Shown here: positions 52,559 through 60,799 of the stretch, one piece after another
Position numbering within the stretch: position 1 is the first letter of the stretch
How the letters are laid out: every line of letters starts with the position of its first letter
Assembly: GCA_949788275.1 (NCBI GenBank)
Contig: OX460916.1
Location: 372,001-436,000, forward strand
Source of the DNA: Weeksellaceae bacterium
Lineage (GTDB): Bacteria; Bacteroidota; Bacteroidia; Flavobacteriales; Weeksellaceae
Length of the DNA: 64,000 nt
Reading direction: 5' to 3'
Made by a program: the position numbers and the translations under genes
The notes under the pieces: generated by a model
What the model saw: only the letters and a program-made list of their open reading frames with translations
Told to the model about the DNA's origin: nothing
Database searches by the model: none

Positions 52559-53248
52559 ATGATTTCAATTAAAGATCTTAACAAGTCCTATAAAATGGGT
52601 GCCAATAGCCTGCATGTCTTAAAAGGTATTAACCTGGAAGTGGATGAAGGCGAGTTCGTGGCTATTATGGGTTCTTCGGGCTCGGGGAAGTCGACACTTT
52701 TGAATATTATTGGGATGTTAGATGAACACGATTCTGGAAGCTATGTGTTGGATGGATTTGTGATTGAAAACCTGACCGAAACAAAAGCAGCGAATTACCG
52801 CAATAAATTTTTGGGGTTTATTTTTCAATCGTACAATTTGATTAACTTTAAAAATGTGGTTGAAAATGTCGCTTTACCTCTGTATTACCAGAAAGTGAGC
52901 CGATCTAAACGAAAAGAAATGGCCATGGGCTATTTAGACCGTGTGGGGTTAACCAATTGGGCCGATCATATGCCCAATGAACTTTCGGGTGGACAAAAAC
53001 AACGTGTTGCCATTGCAAGAGCCTTAGCGGCTAGACCCAAGTTATTGTTGGCCGATGAGCCAACAGGCGCTTTGGATACCACAACGTCTCATGAAGTAAT
53101 GCGTTTAATACAAGAAATTAACGACGAAGGGAAAACGGTTTTAATGGTGACCCACGAAGATGATATTGCGAAAATGTGTAAACGAATTGTTCGCTTGAAG
53201 GATGGGGTGATTATTAGTGATGAAAAAATAAACCAAGTACGCGCATAG
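52559..53248 (+). CDS. ABC transporter ATPase, MacB/LolD type
   Basis: A 229-aa ATPase with Walker A GSSGSGKST (38-46), Q-loop FIFQSYNLI, signature LSGGQKQRVAIARAL, and Walker B LLLADEPTGALD. It is the first gene of a four-gene operon with two FtsX-type permeases and a membrane-fusion adaptor. This set acts as a tripartite exporter across both membranes, moving antibiotics, peptides or lipids; the outer-membrane TolC partner is not in the window. Confidence 0.94.
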   Translation: MISIKDLNKSYKMGANSLHVLKGINLEVDEGEFVAIMGSSGSGKSTLLNIIGMLDEHDSGSYVLDGFVIENLTETKAANYRNKFLGFIFQSYNLINFKNVVENVALPLYYQKVSRSKRKEMAMGYLDRVGLTNWADHMPNELSGGQKQRVAIARALAARPKLLLADEPTGALDTTTSHEVMRLIQEINDEGKTVLMVTHEDDIAKMCKRIVRLKDGVIISDEKINQVRA

Positions 53249-53249
53249 G

Positions 53250-54479
53250 ATGTTTGATATTGACCGCTGGGCCGAGATTTGGTCTTCTATTTCGAGTAAT
53301 AAACTAAGAACATCGCTGTCGGGCTTAACGATTGCTTTGGCTCTTTTTGTGTTTATAACCTTATTTGGTTTAGGAAATGGGCTACAGAATGGTTTTCAGA
53401 AAGAGTTTTTTCAATCGAATTCGCTGAATATAACCGTTCGCGGTGGAACGACTTCTGAATCGTTTCAGGGCTACACAAAGGGGAGAACGATTACGTTAAA
53501 GAACCGGGATTTGCATTTTATACAACAAAGTTTTCCCAATGAAATAAAACATGCGATAGCCACCATAGCCAAGTCGGTTTTGGTGCGCAATAACGAAAAC
53601 TCTGGGACGTACTCCATTACCGCCGTATACCCGGTTTACGAAGACATGATTAACGATAAAGTAACCATGGGGCGCTTTATTAATGAAGAGGATATGGACG
53701 ATCGTCGAAAATCCATTGTCGTTGGCCGTTTGGTTGCTCAGGATTTTTTTCCGAATCAGATAGCTGTGGGGAAATACATCAATGTAGGGGAGAGCATGTA
53801 TCAAATTGTGGGTGTTTTTGAGAACCCAGAAGGCGGAGATAATGCCGAACGTAGTATTTACGCACCCTACACCACTTTTGAAACTATTTACGCCACCGAT
53901 GAGGTTTCGTCTATTATTATTACCCCCAACGACCGCTTAAACCTGAAAGAGATTTCTCAACTGGCTTCGACCATTGAGATTAATCTAAAAAATCGCCACC
54001 ATATTGCACCCAAAGATTACAGCGGTTTACGCGTTCGTAATGCAGCCGAAATGATGGAGGATACCGATATGTTCTTCTTTGTTTTATCTGTTATTGTATT
54101 TATAATTGGCGGTGGGAGTTTAATTGCGGGTATTGTAAGTATTGGAAATATTATGGTTTTTAGCGTTAAACAACGCACCAAGGAAATTGGTATACGTAAA
54201 GCCTTAGGCGCTACACCCCTGCATGTGCTTACATTGATTATGCAAGAAGCCATTGTGATTACCTTAATTTTTGGGGCTTTGGGGATTATTTTAGCCTCAT
54301 TGCTGATTGAAAATATAGATGGTGGCTTGGAATCGTATTTTATTTACGATCCGGGTGTAAGCATCGATTCATTAATAATGGCCACCGTAATTTTATTTTT
54401 CGCAGGGTTTATTTCCGGGTTAATTCCGGCCTTAAATGCTGCTCGTATTAAACCTATTGATGCCTTAAGAGACGACTGA
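53250..54479 (+). CDS. MacB-type ABC permease (first)
   Basis: A 409-aa permease with one N-terminal helix after RWAEIWSSISSNKLRTSLSG, a large periplasmic MacB-PCD domain, and three C-terminal helices forming the FtsX domain (KQRTKEIGIRKALGATPLHV). It ends NAARIKPIDALRDD, the typical tail. It starts 1 nt after the ATPase gene, and its stop overlaps the next start (ACTGATGAA). Confidence 0.92.
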   Translation: MFDIDRWAEIWSSISSNKLRTSLSGLTIALALFVFITLFGLGNGLQNGFQKEFFQSNSLNITVRGGTTSESFQGYTKGRTITLKNRDLHFIQQSFPNEIKHAIATIAKSVLVRNNENSGTYSITAVYPVYEDMINDKVTMGRFINEEDMDDRRKSIVVGRLVAQDFFPNQIAVGKYINVGESMYQIVGVFENPEGGDNAERSIYAPYTTFETIYATDEVSSIIITPNDRLNLKEISQLASTIEINLKNRHHIAPKDYSGLRVRNAAEMMEDTDMFFFVLSVIVFIIGGGSLIAGIVSIGNIMVFSVKQRTKEIGIRKALGATPLHVLTLIMQEAIVITLIFGALGIILASLLIENIDGGLESYFIYDPGVSIDSLIMATVILFFAGFISGLIPALNAARIKPIDALRDD

Positions 54480-55732
54480 TGAATATAAAACAATTATTCG
54501 ATGCCGATGCTTGGAGCGAAGTCTATGCATCGTTACGCAAAAATAAACTGCGCACCATCTTAACCATGATTGGGGTGGGCTGGGGTATGTTTTTGTTTGT
54601 AACCCTCTTAGGAATGACCCGTGGAATGCAAAATGGTTTCGACCGTAGTTTGGCCAATTCGGCCACGAACTCCTTATTTGTATGGGGCGAGCAAACAACC
54701 ATTCCCTACAAAGGTTTTCAGAAAGGGCGTACCATTGAATTAAAAATGAGCGATGTACGTCAGGTACAAGCCAGTTTTCCACAAATAACATTGGTTGCAC
54801 CCCGAAACTTTCAAGATCAGGCCGTTATTGCTTATGGCTCAAAATATAACTTTTATACCGTTAGTGGCGATTATCCCGATCAGAATCGCATGTTTGGGAA
54901 AGACATTATTCAAGGTCGCTTTATAAACGAGGACGATATTAAAAACGAAACAAAAGTGTGCGTGCTGGGTATTGAAATCGTGAACGAATTTTTTGGTAAA
55001 GGCGCTAATCCATTAGGCAAGTCTATGCGCATTAGCGACAGTTATTACACCATTGTTGGGGTCTATGAAAAGCCCTCTTCTCCGGTAGAATCGGAAGATG
55101 GCGTTTATATTCCATTTACCACCTTTCAGAAGGTCTATAACCAAGGAGAAAACATTAAATACTTATCGCTAAGCGTACCGCCCGAAGTCGATATTGTGGG
55201 GTTTGAAAAACAATTGAAAGCGTATTTAAAAGAATTGAAAACCATTTCACCCGATGATAACCAGGGGATTGGTGGTTTTAACCTTGGCGAAATGCTGGGG
55301 AAAGTTGTCACTTTTGTAAAGGGAATGCAGCTTTTAGCCATTGTGGTTGGTGCGATGACCTTGTTTTCGGGGGTTATTGCCATCTCAAGTATCTTATTAA
55401 TTACGGTGTCCGAACGAACCAAAGAATTTGGAATTCGTAGAGCCTTGGGGGCCATTCCCTCGCAAATTAGAGGACAAATACTTCTTGAATCGGTTGTACT
55501 AACCCTAATTGCAGGACTAAGTGGCATTGTTTTTTCGACGGGTATTTTATATGTATTAAACGAATTTATAGTACCCAATAACGATAGTATACCCATTTAT
55601 AATGCCTCGGTCGACTTGTTTACCTTGTTTTCGGCCTTAGGAATTATGATTGTTATGGCTACTTTAGCTGGAATGATTCCCGCTCAAAGAGCAATTGCCA
55701 TAAAACCAATAGACGCATTAAGAGATGAATAA
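54479..55732 (+). CDS. MacB-type ABC permease (second)
   Basis: A 417-aa paralogue of the preceding gene with the same layout: SLRKNKLRTILTMIGVGWGM, periplasmic domain, SERTKEFGIRRALGAIPSQI, and the C-terminal IAIKPIDALRDE. Two different permease chains suggest a heterodimer in place of the MacB homodimer. It overlaps the first permease by 1 nt. Confidence 0.92.
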   Translation: MNIKQLFDADAWSEVYASLRKNKLRTILTMIGVGWGMFLFVTLLGMTRGMQNGFDRSLANSATNSLFVWGEQTTIPYKGFQKGRTIELKMSDVRQVQASFPQITLVAPRNFQDQAVIAYGSKYNFYTVSGDYPDQNRMFGKDIIQGRFINEDDIKNETKVCVLGIEIVNEFFGKGANPLGKSMRISDSYYTIVGVYEKPSSPVESEDGVYIPFTTFQKVYNQGENIKYLSLSVPPEVDIVGFEKQLKAYLKELKTISPDDNQGIGGFNLGEMLGKVVTFVKGMQLLAIVVGAMTLFSGVIAISSILLITVSERTKEFGIRRALGAIPSQIRGQILLESVVLTLIAGLSGIVFSTGILYVLNEFIVPNNDSIPIYNASVDLFTLFSALGIMIVMATLAGMIPAQRAIAIKPIDALRDE

Positions 55733-55750
55733 TAAACGAAATAATACAGC

Positions 55751-56881
55751 ATGAAAAAGTATCTTAAAATAGGATTAATTATTGCTTTTATCGCCGGAGT
55801 CATTTGGGCGATAATGTACATGGGAAAGACCACTTCTAAAGAAAACGAAACCTATGAAGTGGCACAAGTAACCACGGGAAATATCGTTGTAAAAGCGGTT
55901 GCCACAGGAGAGGTAAAGCCCTTAGAGACCATTGAGATTAAACCCAATATATCGGGTGTCATTCAATCCATCAATGTGTCCGAAGGTCAATTTGTTGAAA
56001 AAGGCCAACTGATTGCAGAATTAAAAGTAGTGCCCAATGTACAGTCGTTAAACGCCGCTCAAATGGCCATTAATTCAGCGCGTATTTCGTTAGACCAAGA
56101 GCAAAAGAATTTTAACCGTTCTAAAACGTTATTCAACCAAGGTGTTGTATCAAAGCAAGATTACGATAATGCTTTGGGAAGTTTTCAATTAGCACAACAA
56201 CGATTAACATCGGCTCAGAACGACTATAAAGTTGCTCAAACAGGTGTGGCTCCAGGTTTAGAAGCCTATGCAACAACACGTATTACAGCAACTACCACAG
56301 GAATGATCCTCGATATCCCTGTCGAAGTAGGAAATATGGTTCAAGAGATTAACAACTTCTCTACTGGAACAACCATCGCCACGTTGGCCGACGTTAATAA
56401 AATGATCTTTCAAGGAAAAGTGGATGAAGCAGAAGTGGGTAAACTAAAAGAAGGCATGAAAATTAATGTGTCTATTGGTGCCATTCCCGATAAAAATTTC
56501 ACCGCGATTTTAGACTTTATTTCCCCTCAAGGTGTCGCCAGCAATGGGGTTATTCAGTTCGAAATTAAAGCACCTTTGCAGTTGAGCAGCGATACGTTTG
56601 TTCGTGCGGGGTATTCGGCCAATGCCGAAGTAATAACGTCAGAAGCCCGCAATGTACTAATGGTGAAGTCGGCCCATATTCGCTACGACGAAAACACCAA
56701 ACCCTATGTAGAAGTATTGAAATCGGGCAGTGGTTCCGATGCCAAATACGATAAGAAATACGTTACCTTAGGAATAACCGATGGCATAAACGTTCAAGTA
56801 AAAGCCGGAATAACCAAGAACGACAAAATAAAAATATGGAATACAGACCTTAATAAAAAAGATGGTCCTGGCCCACATTAA
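55751..56881 (+). CDS. MacA-like periplasmic adaptor (membrane-fusion protein)
   Basis: A 376-aa protein with an N-terminal anchor helix (LKIGLIIAFIAGVIWAIMYM), the first lipoyl half AVATGEVKPLETIEIKPNIS, a helical hairpin of about residues 95-170, the second lipoyl half and a beta-barrel domain. It links the ABC pump to an outer-membrane channel. It is 18 nt after the second permease, and the operon ends at a terminator just downstream. Confidence 0.93.
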   Translation: MKKYLKIGLIIAFIAGVIWAIMYMGKTTSKENETYEVAQVTTGNIVVKAVATGEVKPLETIEIKPNISGVIQSINVSEGQFVEKGQLIAELKVVPNVQSLNAAQMAINSARISLDQEQKNFNRSKTLFNQGVVSKQDYDNALGSFQLAQQRLTSAQNDYKVAQTGVAPGLEAYATTRITATTTGMILDIPVEVGNMVQEINNFSTGTTIATLADVNKMIFQGKVDEAEVGKLKEGMKINVSIGAIPDKNFTAILDFISPQGVASNGVIQFEIKAPLQLSSDTFVRAGYSANAEVITSEARNVLMVKSAHIRYDENTKPYVEVLKSGSGSDAKYDKKYVTLGITDGINVQVKAGITKNDKIKIWNTDLNKKDGPGPH

Positions 56882-56909
56882 TCAGCTATAACGCCTTAAA
56901 ACATAAAAC

Positions 56910-56947
56910 AAAAAGCTCCATGATTCTCACAATCGTGGAGCTTTTTT
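56910..56947 (+). terminator. Terminator of the MacAB-type operon
   Basis: Stem AAAAAGCTCCATGATT/AATCGTGGAGCTTTTT with one wobble pair and T-run. Confidence 0.9.
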
Positions 56948-56984
56948 ACGTTAAAATTCTTAATTTTGCCCATAAATAGCCCCT

Positions 56985-57326
56985 ATGTTTCTTTTTTTTA
57001 AAACCATCCTCAACTTTCTTTACGACAGTAAATACCGCCAACTCTTATACACCAGTGCATCCATTGTCGTTATTGGGGCTTTGGTCTACCGTTACCTCGA
57101 AGAATGGTCGTGGATAGACGCATTCTACTTCTCAATCATCACCTTAACCACCGTGGGCTATGGCGATTTTTCACCGCAAACCGATGCTGGTAAACTGTTT
57201 ACCATCTTTTATATTATTTTGGGTATCGGCATGATCCTTAATTTCATCAACACCATGCAGAGTTATTACAACGAAAAAAAAGACATACACAACCAAAAAC
57301 ACAATGGCAATCCTCACGAAGATTAA
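56985..57326 (+). CDS. Two-helix potassium channel
   Basis: A 113-aa KcsA-like channel subunit with helix 1 (LLYTSASIVVIGALVYRYL), pore loop with TLTTVGYGDFSPQT, and helix 2 (KLFTIFYIILGIGMILNFI). It would form a tetramer. There is no RCK or other ligand domain; a short basic tail ends the protein. Gating is unknown. It is the second K+ channel gene in this window. Confidence 0.9.
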   Translation: MFLFFKTILNFLYDSKYRQLLYTSASIVVIGALVYRYLEEWSWIDAFYFSIITLTTVGYGDFSPQTDAGKLFTIFYIILGIGMILNFINTMQSYYNEKKDIHNQKHNGNPHED

Positions 57327-57333
57327 GGGCGTT

Positions 57334-57368
57334 ACGTGGTTTGGTTATTCACCATAACCAAACCACGT
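57334..57368 (+). terminator. Perfect 15-bp hairpin after the channel gene
   Basis: ACGTGGTTTGGTTAT (57334-57348) and its complement (57354-57368) with TCACC loop. It forms the left stem of repeat E and lies 7 nt after the channel stop, so it may end the transcript, but no T-run follows. Confidence 0.6.
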
Positions 57369-57442
57369 CGGGCTTTCCGCACTCGCTTTTGGTGTCGCTC
57401 CGCTCTGCCAAAAGCTCAAACAGATGCTTCAATCCCTAACGC
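57366..57442 (+). repeat. Dispersed intergenic hairpin repeat, copy E
   Basis: CGTCGGGCTTTCCGC, then the arms CTTTTGG/CCAAAAG, then AGATGCTTCAATCCCTAACGC. It shares the layout of copy B. The left stem is the hairpin listed at 57334-57368. A 65-codon frame across it is chance. Confidence 0.75.
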
Positions 57443-57543
57443 AAATACGGGTTTTTTTCAGCGAAAGATTAGGGGATTCATAGCCCGATTGTACCTTGTA
57501 AAACGTAAAAGATTCCTCGCAAATTCAATATAAAACAACTGTT

Positions 57544-58026
57544 ATGGCCAAACAAAAAATAGCAAAAACCAATGCCGCTCGCCTTTTAGATAAACAGAAG
57601 ATAGCCTATACGCTTATTCCGTACGAAGTGGATGAGTCCAATTTAAGTGCGGTTCATGTGGCGCAAAGCCTCGACGAAGACGTGGCTCAACTCTTTAAAA
57701 CCTTGGTCTTATCAGGTGATAAAACAGGCTATTTTGTTTGCTTAATACCGGGCGATCACGCGCTCGACCTAAAGCAAACCGCCCAATTAACGGCCAATAA
57801 AAAATGCGATTTAATTCCCATGAAAGATCTTTTAGCATTAACGGGCTACATCAGGGGGGCCTGTTCGCCTGTCGGTATGAAAAAACCTTTTCCCACCTTG
57901 ATCGACAAAAGCTGCCTGCAGTTTCCTTTTATCTATGTCAGCGCAGGCCAAAGGGGAGTACAGCTTCAAATAAATCCCATGGATCTTGTCCACGTCGTGA
58001 ATGCCCAATTAGTCGAATTTAACTAA
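57544..58026 (+). CDS. YbaK/EbsC-type aminoacyl-tRNA deacylase
   Basis: A 160-aa trans-editing protein of the prolyl-tRNA synthetase INS superfamily, most like YbaK, which clears Cys-tRNA-Pro. The catalytic Lys lies in FKTLVLSGDKTGYFVCLIPG, and GYIRGACSPVGMKKPFPTLI is diagnostic. The gene stands alone. The specific misacylated tRNA is inferred from the family. Confidence 0.92.
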   Translation: MAKQKIAKTNAARLLDKQKIAYTLIPYEVDESNLSAVHVAQSLDEDVAQLFKTLVLSGDKTGYFVCLIPGDHALDLKQTAQLTANKKCDLIPMKDLLALTGYIRGACSPVGMKKPFPTLIDKSCLQFPFIYVSAGQRGVQLQINPMDLVHVVNAQLVEFN

Positions 58027-58052
58027 GAATAGGTTGATATCCGTACAGCCAT

Positions 58053-58508
58053 TTATTGAATCAAATACCTATGGCGCAAGATATCAATCGATTCATACAA
58101 CAAGTGCTCGTAATCTAAATGATGAAAGGGCAGGGCTTTCTTTCCACGTCTGTACTGTTTTAAGAGATGGGGAAACAAAAGCGGATAAAATAAAAAACCA
58201 ATGCTAGCCACCATATACAAATACAAACTTCGTTTACCATTTCCATATAAATAATACTGCATGCCAATTTCATCGGCTACTTTCACCTCGGTTTGGGTAA
58301 GTATATGAAAAATATCGTGATTCTCTAACTTGGGCTGTATACTTAAATTGTATCGATCCAAAAATTGCCCCAAATGCAACCCAAGGCTGCCACTCGGGTA
58401 GTTTAATAAATCTTCCTTTGTCACATTCCAAGCTGTTTTATTCTTCATTAACCTGGTGTATGGTCCGCTACTAAGCTCATACAAACGCTCAATTATTTTA
58501 TCTCTCAT
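58053..58508 (-). CDS. Coq4-like protein
   Basis: I start at the ATG at 58508 (151 aa, MRDKIIERLYELSS). The Coq4 motif HDxxH-x11-E is exact: HDIFHILTQTEVKVADE (17 residues). LNYPSGSLGLHLGQFL precedes it, as in Coq4. The motif is predicted to bind a metal. Coq4 helps ubiquinone assembly in eukaryotes and proteobacteria, but this organism carries menA for menaquinone, so the role here is unclear. It is the third gene of a minus-strand set with a winged-helix regulator and a membrane protein. Confidence 0.78.
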   Translation of the reverse strand: MRDKIIERLYELSSGPYTRLMKNKTAWNVTKEDLLNYPSGSLGLHLGQFLDRYNLSIQPKLENHDIFHILTQTEVKVADEIGMQYYLYGNGKRSLYLYMVASIGFLFYPLLFPHLLKQYRRGKKALPFHHLDYEHLLYESIDILRHRYLIQ

Positions 58509-58571
58509 TTTAAAAGTACTTTGTTTTTCAAAGTTAAATAGTAAAAAAAATAGCCTGAATTTCAATCCCGA

Positions 58572-58895
58572 CTAGTGTTTAGAAATTAGTTTCTCTAAGG
58601 CTTCTATATGGGCCCTAAAAGCATCCCTACCCAATTTGGTAGCAATATAGCGCGTATTGGGTTTTTTACCAATAAACTGCTTCTCAACCACAATATAGTT
58701 CTCGGCTTCCAAAGCTTTTGCATGACTAGCCAAATTCCCATCGGTCACGCCTAAAAGTTCTTTCAACGTCTTAAAGTCAGCATAGGCATTCACCATCAGA
58801 ATCGACATGATCCCCAGTCGAATTCGATGATCAAAAGCTTTGTTGATATCTAGTAAAATATTTTTCAATTTAGTTTTTTCTATCGTATTTAACAT
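58572..58895 (-). CDS. Winged-helix (HTH_34-type) transcriptional regulator
   Basis: Start at the ATG at 58895 (107 aa, MLNTIEKTKLKNIL). The winged helix is FDHRIRLGIMSILMVNAY, then KTLKELLGVTDGNLASHAKAL (recognition helix) and the wing EKQFIGKKPNTRYIATKLG. It resembles PadR/MarR-like small regulators. The gene overlaps its upstream neighbour's end by 26 nt, so the membrane protein and the regulator are coupled. Confidence 0.87.
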   Translation of the reverse strand: MLNTIEKTKLKNILLDINKAFDHRIRLGIMSILMVNAYADFKTLKELLGVTDGNLASHAKALEAENYIVVEKQFIGKKPNTRYIATKLGRDAFRAHIEALEKLISKH

Positions 58896-59478
58896 ACATG
58901 ATCGTCCCGTAAATAACATGACAGACCCCAAAGCCTAACGCCCAAAATAATAACCCATGGCCTGGGAAATTTGTCGCAAGCAAGCCCAGAATCGTTACCG
59001 TAATTCCCAAGTAACGTATGTCTCTTAAAGTATATTTACTAGCATTTACGCAAGCCAGTCCATAAAAAATAAGTGTCACAGGGGCTATCAGTCCAAATGT
59101 TCCATTTTTAATCAAGAGCACAGCAAAGAGACCACCTGTTACCAACGGAATTAAAAAATTAATGAACAGTCTTCTCGAGGTGGTGTTCCATATCTTTTCG
59201 CCTTCTTTCTTCGCCTTTACACCACTCAAAATTACAGCCGTAACAACAGAGAGTGTTAAGACTATTGCAGCTATAAGAACAATCGCTTTAAAAGTCCCAC
59301 TTTCTAAAGTAACAACGGCTTCTGTGTTTTTAGCCAACAGCACATGCGTAAACCACGCACCAATTAAAGCATAAACCCCTGCCAATATACCCGAAGGACC
59401 ACTCAACGAAATAAACTGTGACGATTTGTTCATCATCGTTTTTATTTCGTGCAAGTCTTGTAAATATTTATTATCCAT
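58870..59478 (-). CDS. Multi-pass membrane protein of unknown function
   Basis: Start at the ATG at 59478 (202 aa, MDNKYLQDLHEIKTMMNKSS). About six hydrophobic segments follow, including GPSGILAGVYALIGAWFTHV and AIVLIAAIVLTLSVVTAVIL, and the C-terminal GLLFWALGFGVCHVIYG. It resembles membrane partners of small winged-helix regulators in Bacteroidota. No enzymatic motif is seen. It is the first gene in the operon with the HTH and Coq4-like genes. Confidence 0.8.
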   Translation of the reverse strand: MDNKYLQDLHEIKTMMNKSSQFISLSGPSGILAGVYALIGAWFTHVLLAKNTEAVVTLESGTFKAIVLIAAIVLTLSVVTAVILSGVKAKKEGEKIWNTTSRRLFINFLIPLVTGGLFAVLLIKNGTFGLIAPVTLIFYGLACVNASKYTLRDIRYLGITVTILGLLATNFPGHGLLFWALGFGVCHVIYGTIMYVKYDRKN

Positions 59479-59592
59479 CTTAAAGAACTTTGAAATACAA
59501 AGTAAATGATAAAAAATCAAATACCCAAATTCATTTCTAATTTACATTTAAATGTTATTGTGTTAAATAACAATAAACATAAAAAGTGAGAT

Positions 59593-59600
59593 TATATTTG
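59593..59600 (+). promoter_or_regulatory. Minus-7 box TATATTTG for the 204-aa lipoprotein
   Basis: Consensus-type box about 20 nt before the ATG at 59621. Confidence 0.55.
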
Positions 59601-59620
59601 GAGAAAAATTAAACAACCTT

Positions 59621-60235
59621 ATGAAGAGATCCATTTTCTTACTCCTCTTATCGCCTTTATTCTTGTTTTCTTGTACTTCAGATGATGATGTGGTATCACC
59701 CATTGATAGTTCCATAACACCACCGGTGATAACCCATCCAGTTCAAAAGGTCAGCTTTAAATATGCCGATAGTTTTAAAGTGATCAATGCACACTACTAT
59801 AAAGGACCCGATGGAAGGGACTATGCGTCAGAGGCCGATGCTTTTTTATTAAGTCAGTGGGGTAATTATTACGAAACCACTAACATTCATTCAATTGACC
59901 TTGAAGAAGACTATCTCGTAATCCGCGAAAATAACAACGTTAAAAGATTAAAATTCTCTTTAGAAAATAACCTTATTTATGCTGATTATTTTGGTAAAAA
60001 GATCTTGTTTGGCTACTTTAACGATAGTAAATCCATACTTAAACTCTATAAAAACTACCAAAGCTATGGCATCGTAGAAAAAGAAAGGGGTGCGACTTAC
60101 TGGGGTCAAGTATCAGAATATGGTAAGGTAGGTTATGATAACTTTTTTCCCTTGTTAACTTCGAAACCGACCGATTTAACCTTTAACAGTGAGTTTATTT
60201 TCTGGAGTACCATCGAATATACCTTTGTTCGGTAA
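59621..60235 (+). CDS. Hypothetical lipoprotein (204 aa)
   Basis: The signal peptide MKRSIFLLLLSPLFLFSC ends in a lipobox (Cys18), followed by an acidic linker SDDDVVSP that is a common export signal on surface lipoproteins of Bacteroidota. The mature part is Tyr- and Lys-rich with no domain I recognise. It is a single gene, converging with the HxlR gene. Confidence 0.82.
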   Translation: MKRSIFLLLLSPLFLFSCTSDDDVVSPIDSSITPPVITHPVQKVSFKYADSFKVINAHYYKGPDGRDYASEADAFLLSQWGNYYETTNIHSIDLEEDYLVIRENNNVKRLKFSLENNLIYADYFGKKILFGYFNDSKSILKLYKNYQSYGIVEKERGATYWGQVSEYGKVGYDNFFPLLTSKPTDLTFNSEFIFWSTIEYTFVR

Positions 60236-60254
60236 ACAACCAATTACTAGGAAG

Positions 60255-60626
60255 TTACTCTCCAGATGCTTCACAACCCTTATTGCCTACGATTTCTGTA
60301 AAATCGGGTACAAAGCTCAAACCCCAATCATTTACATCCGCTAAGATGGGCAATACTTTTTCCGCGCGTTCGGTCAGTGAATAATCGACTTTTGGTGGAA
60401 TCTCAGGATAAACCTTTTTTTCCACCATTTTATAAAACTCCAAATCTTTAAGTTGCTGATGCATCACGCGTTTCGTAAGACCGGGTATGGCCGAAACGAG
60501 ATCTTTAGGTCGTGTTATACCCTCAGCAATTTTAACAAGAATATAATATTTCCATTTAGACAATACAACTTCTAAGGCAATTGTAATTCCACAATTTTTT
60601 TCTAGGGGTATTTTTCTTTTATACAT
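60255..60626 (-). CDS. HxlR-family transcriptional regulator
   Basis: A 123-aa winged-helix protein: CGITIALEVVLSKWKYYILV with the conserved N-terminal Cys12, then LTKRVMHQQLKDLEFYKMVE as recognition helix and wing. Family members such as YodB and HypR sense quinones or disulfide stress through this cysteine. It is divergent from a flavodoxin-fold oxidoreductase gene, the usual target of such a regulator. Confidence 0.92.
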   Translation of the reverse strand: MYKRKIPLEKNCGITIALEVVLSKWKYYILVKIAEGITRPKDLVSAIPGLTKRVMHQQLKDLEFYKMVEKKVYPEIPPKVDYSLTERAEKVLPILADVNDWGLSFVPDFTEIVGNKGCEASGE

Positions 60627-60721
60627 AATTTTTGATGGTCTCCGATTGATGGTGCGAAGTTACAAATCGATTAATTCGCTTTTCATGGTGATAAAAGAAT
60701 CACTAAGGGATTAATAAAACG

Positions 60722-60739
60722 CCTATTGGTGAATAGGCT
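60722..60739. promoter_or_regulatory. Candidate HxlR operator
   Basis: Inverted repeat GCCTATT-GGTG-AATAGGC, 7-bp arms, at the expected minus-33 of the quinone reductase promoter (minus-7 at 60750). A second weaker repeat, GTGAT...ATCAC, lies near 60690-60705. Confidence 0.45.
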
Positions 60740-60749
60740 TTGGCATTTT

Positions 60750-60757
60750 AATTTTGT
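60750..60757 (+). promoter_or_regulatory. Minus-7 box TAATTTTG for the quinone reductase gene
   Basis: Consensus-type box 42 nt before the ATG at 60800, with the palindrome at 60722-60739 across the minus-33 position. Confidence 0.55.
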
Positions 60758-60799
60758 GATTCACTTAACCTTAAATAGGTCAACCAAGTAAATAAAAGT

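Noticed and set aside
57336-57533. 65-codon frame after the channel gene
   Set aside because: Runs through the hairpin and repeat E; composition unlike real genes.
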